Source of the DNA: Tritrichomonas musculus
Taxonomy: Eukaryota > Parabasalia > Tritrichomonadida > Tritrichomonadidae
DNA: 64,000 bases
Assembly: GCA_039105265.1 (NCBI GenBank)
Contig: JAPFFF010000007.1
Location: 3,782,001-3,846,000, forward strand
Reading direction: 5' to 3'
The position numbers were made by a program, and so were the translations under genes. The notes below the pieces were generated by a model. It made no database searches, was not told where the DNA came from, and saw only the letters and a program-made list of their open reading frames with translations. Of the stretch, positions 62,071 to 64,000 are shown piece by piece; position 1 is the first letter of the stretch; each line of letters opens with the position of its first letter.

Positions 62071-62961
62071 AGAGAGATAGGGTGGGCTTTTGGGCAGGGG
62101 ATATAAAGTTTAAGTTGACGGTCGCCACTTTGAATTTACATCTTTGAATTTATATTTAATTTTTTTATTTTGATTGAAATGAGTAAGTTGTATTACATTT
62201 ACGATTATTCTTTTGATATACCACGAATGCCAGAACCTGAAATGATGCCCAATGATGTTAAACGATTAAGATATTATCGTGAATATACATTTAATAAACG
62301 ATATTATTTTGTGAGTGAACGTGAAAGGATGATATATAGATATTACATACCTGAGGAATACCATCCAAGACCAGGTGAAAGAAGTTGGGACAAGATATAT
62401 CCAGAACATCCAAATGGTTTTGTTAAAGAAGTATACCACAAAACAAATAACAAATCAAAGTGTTTTGGAATGATTCCTGATAGTGATAGTAAAAAACGAG
62501 TATCGTTGACATTGAATGAACAGAATTTAAAGCAATTGATAAAACAAAACACATACACTAATGAATATGAAGAAGAAGATTTATAAATGAATTGTTTTAT
62601 TAATGTTTTATTTTTGTGCAGGGGATAAAAAATGACCCCCTCGTCATAGGGTTTACAGACCCCAAACCTCAGCGCCATGACTCAAAAAATCGCCACTTTT
62701 TCAAAATTAGCCCCTCATTTCATTCAAAAATCGGGTAGACACTTTTGAATCGTCATCTTTGAATATTCATCTTTGAACTTGTTTAGTAGTATATATCAGT
62801 CGGTTTCCGTCGAGCTAAAGCCCGCCGTCAACACGACTAATGAACAAAAATAATATGAACTCATTTAATGATTACCATCAATTGATGTTTCATTTATTAG
62901 ACAATTCATTTAATTCATTCTCAAGTTGATGAACTTTATTTTTGAGGCTGTTGATGTCTTC
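62071..62961 (+). repeat. B' left terminal repeat
   Basis: Equivalent to 2602-3495 of B. The inner boundary is placed by comparison with B, because the other end of B' is not in the window. Confidence 0.85.
62179..62586 (+). CDS. terminal-repeat protein of B' (135 aa)
   Basis: The same protein as at 2710 with one Glu fewer in the acidic C-terminal run (EYEEEDL). The length change keeps the frame and lies in a gaa repeat, where such changes are common. Confidence 0.7.
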   Translation: MSKLYYIYDYSFDIPRMPEPEMMPNDVKRLRYYREYTFNKRYYFVSERERMIYRYYIPEEYHPRPGERSWDKIYPEHPNGFVKEVYHKTNNKSKCFGMIPDSDSKKRVSLTLNEQNLKQLIKQNTYTNEYEEEDL

Positions 62962-63117
62962 GATAAGAGACTCACGAACGGCAAGACCATCAGACCCCAA
63001 CATTCCTGATTTGATATTGTTGAGACATTGTTTGTAATCATAACACTTTTCTTTTAATCCTCGTTTGATTCGTTTTAGTTCTGGTATTTCTTTCTTGTAT
63101 TCTGTTAGTTCACTCAT
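62890..63117 (-). CDS. small coiled-coil protein of B' (75 aa)
   Basis: Same protein sequence as 3424-3651, with a silent substitution. Divergent from the next gene with a 14-base gap. Confidence 0.75.
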   Translation of the reverse strand: MSELTEYKKEIPELKRIKRGLKEKCYDYKQCLNNIKSGMLGSDGLAVRESLIEDINSLKNKVHQLENELNELSNK

Positions 63118-63131
63118 TTAATAACAATTAA

Positions 63132-63365
63132 ATGTCTGCTATTAATCAAATGAGAACCATTCATGATGATAAACACAAAAACTATTTTGATAGATTACAA
63201 TTAACGATGCAAAAGAAGAGAACAAAAATAAACTCAGCTCCGACAGTGAAATGTTATAATGAAAAAGGAAATATATTTCATGAACCTCCACCAAAAACGA
63301 CTAAATCATTAAATCATCATGATTCACTTAATCATTCGGTGGTTGTCAGGAGCAACAACATTTAA
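63132..63365 (+). CDS. small conserved basic protein of B' (77 aa)
   Basis: Identical protein to 3666-3899, with the conserved RTKIN core. Confidence 0.72.
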   Translation: MSAINQMRTIHDDKHKNYFDRLQLTMQKKRTKINSAPTVKCYNEKGNIFHEPPPKTTKSLNHHDSLNHSVVVRSNNI

Positions 63366-63800
63366 AATGTATTCATTAATGACTTTTGATTGTTGGTCAA
63401 CAACATTTGAAAGCTTATTGATATGTTCTTCAAGTATTTTATTTTTGTTGTTCAATTGATTGATTTGTTCAGTGAATTCATTCAATGATTCCTTTATCAA
63501 TGATATATCAGCCTTGATGTTGTCGTTTTCAAGTGTTTTAGTGATTGTGTTCCCAACTTTCTTCAAATAAATGTCGCCACCACATCGTTTACCGTCTGTA
63601 CAATTACGTTTAGTGATTTTGTATTCATTACCGTCATTAGTGATGATTTTATAAATCTTGTTCAAATAGTTAGTAGTTTGTGATTTCATTTGCTCGATAT
63701 TCTTTTGATAGAACAAATTGAACTCTTCAACTGATTTAAACACTTTTGATTCATTAATGTTTTCGTTTATTACTTTAAGTTCATTGATGTTATCATTCAT
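63324..63800 (-). CDS. conserved coiled-coil-tailed protein of B' (158 aa)
   Basis: Identical protein to 3858-4334, overlapping the preceding convergent gene by 42 bases as there. Confidence 0.75.
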   Translation of the reverse strand: MNDNINELKVINENINESKVFKSVEEFNLFYQKNIEQMKSQTTNYLNKIYKIITNDGNEYKITKRNCTDGKRCGGDIYLKKVGNTITKTLENDNIKADISLIKESLNEFTEQINQLNNKNKILEEHINKLSNVVDQQSKVINEYILNVVAPDNHRMIK

Positions 63801-63836
63801 TTATATTCAATTTAAATCATTATTTTTCATTGTTTT

Positions 63837-64000
63837 TCATTTAACTTCATTCAGTATTGATTTACCAAATTTACCTACTTTGTCGACAGCATTTAATCCT
63901 GTATCAATTGCGTCAACTACTTGACCAACACCAGGAATGAATTGTGTGATTGGTTTGACTCTGTCCATGATTTGCTTTCCAACATCAACAACTTTTGGAA
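63837..64000 (-). CDS. amphipathic protein of B' (start outside window)
   Basis: Matches the C-terminal two thirds of the gene at 4371-4625 (FIPGVGQVVDAIDTGLN). The window ends before its start codon. Confidence 0.7.
   Translation of the reverse strand, partial: PKVVDVGKQIMDRVKPITQFIPGVGQVVDAIDTGLNAVDKVGKFGKSILNEVK

Larger units (their letters stand above)
62071..64000 (+). mobile_element. Polinton B', second B-type copy (left end only)
   Basis: Matches 2602-4534 almost base for base: I see a 3-base length difference in an acidic codon run and about two substitutions in 1.9 kb. It starts with the same agagagataggg. What is visible looks whole. The near identity with B shows that the two copies are products of very recent activity. 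Confidence 0.93.

Noticed and set aside
1-64000. A free virus genome or virophage instead of a chromosome
   Set aside because: Nested insertions with target duplications and copies of one element type at two places fit integrated transposons in a host chromosome; no single linear viral genome would have this layout.

Overview
The whole 64 kb window is made of Polintons (Mavericks), the large self-synthesising DNA transposons that carry virus-like genes. I see no host gene. The genes are unspliced and end in all three standard stop codons. Many starts sit a few bases after a TTTATTTTTG motif. Elements this dense, AT-rich and intronless, with a roughly 1,500-residue protein-primed polymerase, point to a protist. 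A parabasalid such as Trichomonas, whose genome is full of Mavericks, is the best guess, but that is inference and nothing in the sequence names the host.

The elements are nested. Polinton A is the oldest: it occupies 1-2601 and 46627-62070, and both of its ends lie outside the window. Polinton B (2602-46620) sits inside A's integrase gene and is bounded by the 6-bp target duplication cacctc. It has terminal inverted repeats of about 894 bp. Polinton C (12606-33883) sits inside B's fibre-like gene, bounded by the duplication cacgtt, with 214-bp inverted repeats that differ at one base by eye. A second B-type copy, B' (62071 to beyond 64000), has inserted into another gene of A and matches B's left end almost base for base. 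C looks whole (21.3 kb). B looks whole apart from one insertion. A has two visible insertions. Both B and C begin AG and end CT and made 6-bp duplications, as Polintons do.

A, B and C share a core: double jelly-roll-type major capsid protein, retroviral-like integrase, FtsK/HerA-type packaging ATPase, protein-primed family B DNA polymerase, a large 835-927-residue protein, a fibre-like protein, a small amphipathic protein, and several small conserved proteins. One of these, a 39-43-residue membrane protein just upstream of the ATPase, is easy to overlook. In C the ATPase block lies at the left end next to the capsid block. In A and B the same block, in the same order relative to the element end, lies at the opposite end beside the polymerase. 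Cargo differs: B has a KilA-N protein, A has a 354-residue protein bracketed by inverted repeats, and each element carries an HNH endonuclease gene whose position varies.

Points of most interest: an HNH-type zinc module embedded in all three polymerases; a family of roughly 35-40 bp double-hairpin inserts in genes and spacers of A and B; in-frame inserts coding (T/N)SSR(D/E) in C; a palindrome array upstream of C's polymerase; repeat-bracketed cargo in A; and a tRNA-like Pol III unit in B.
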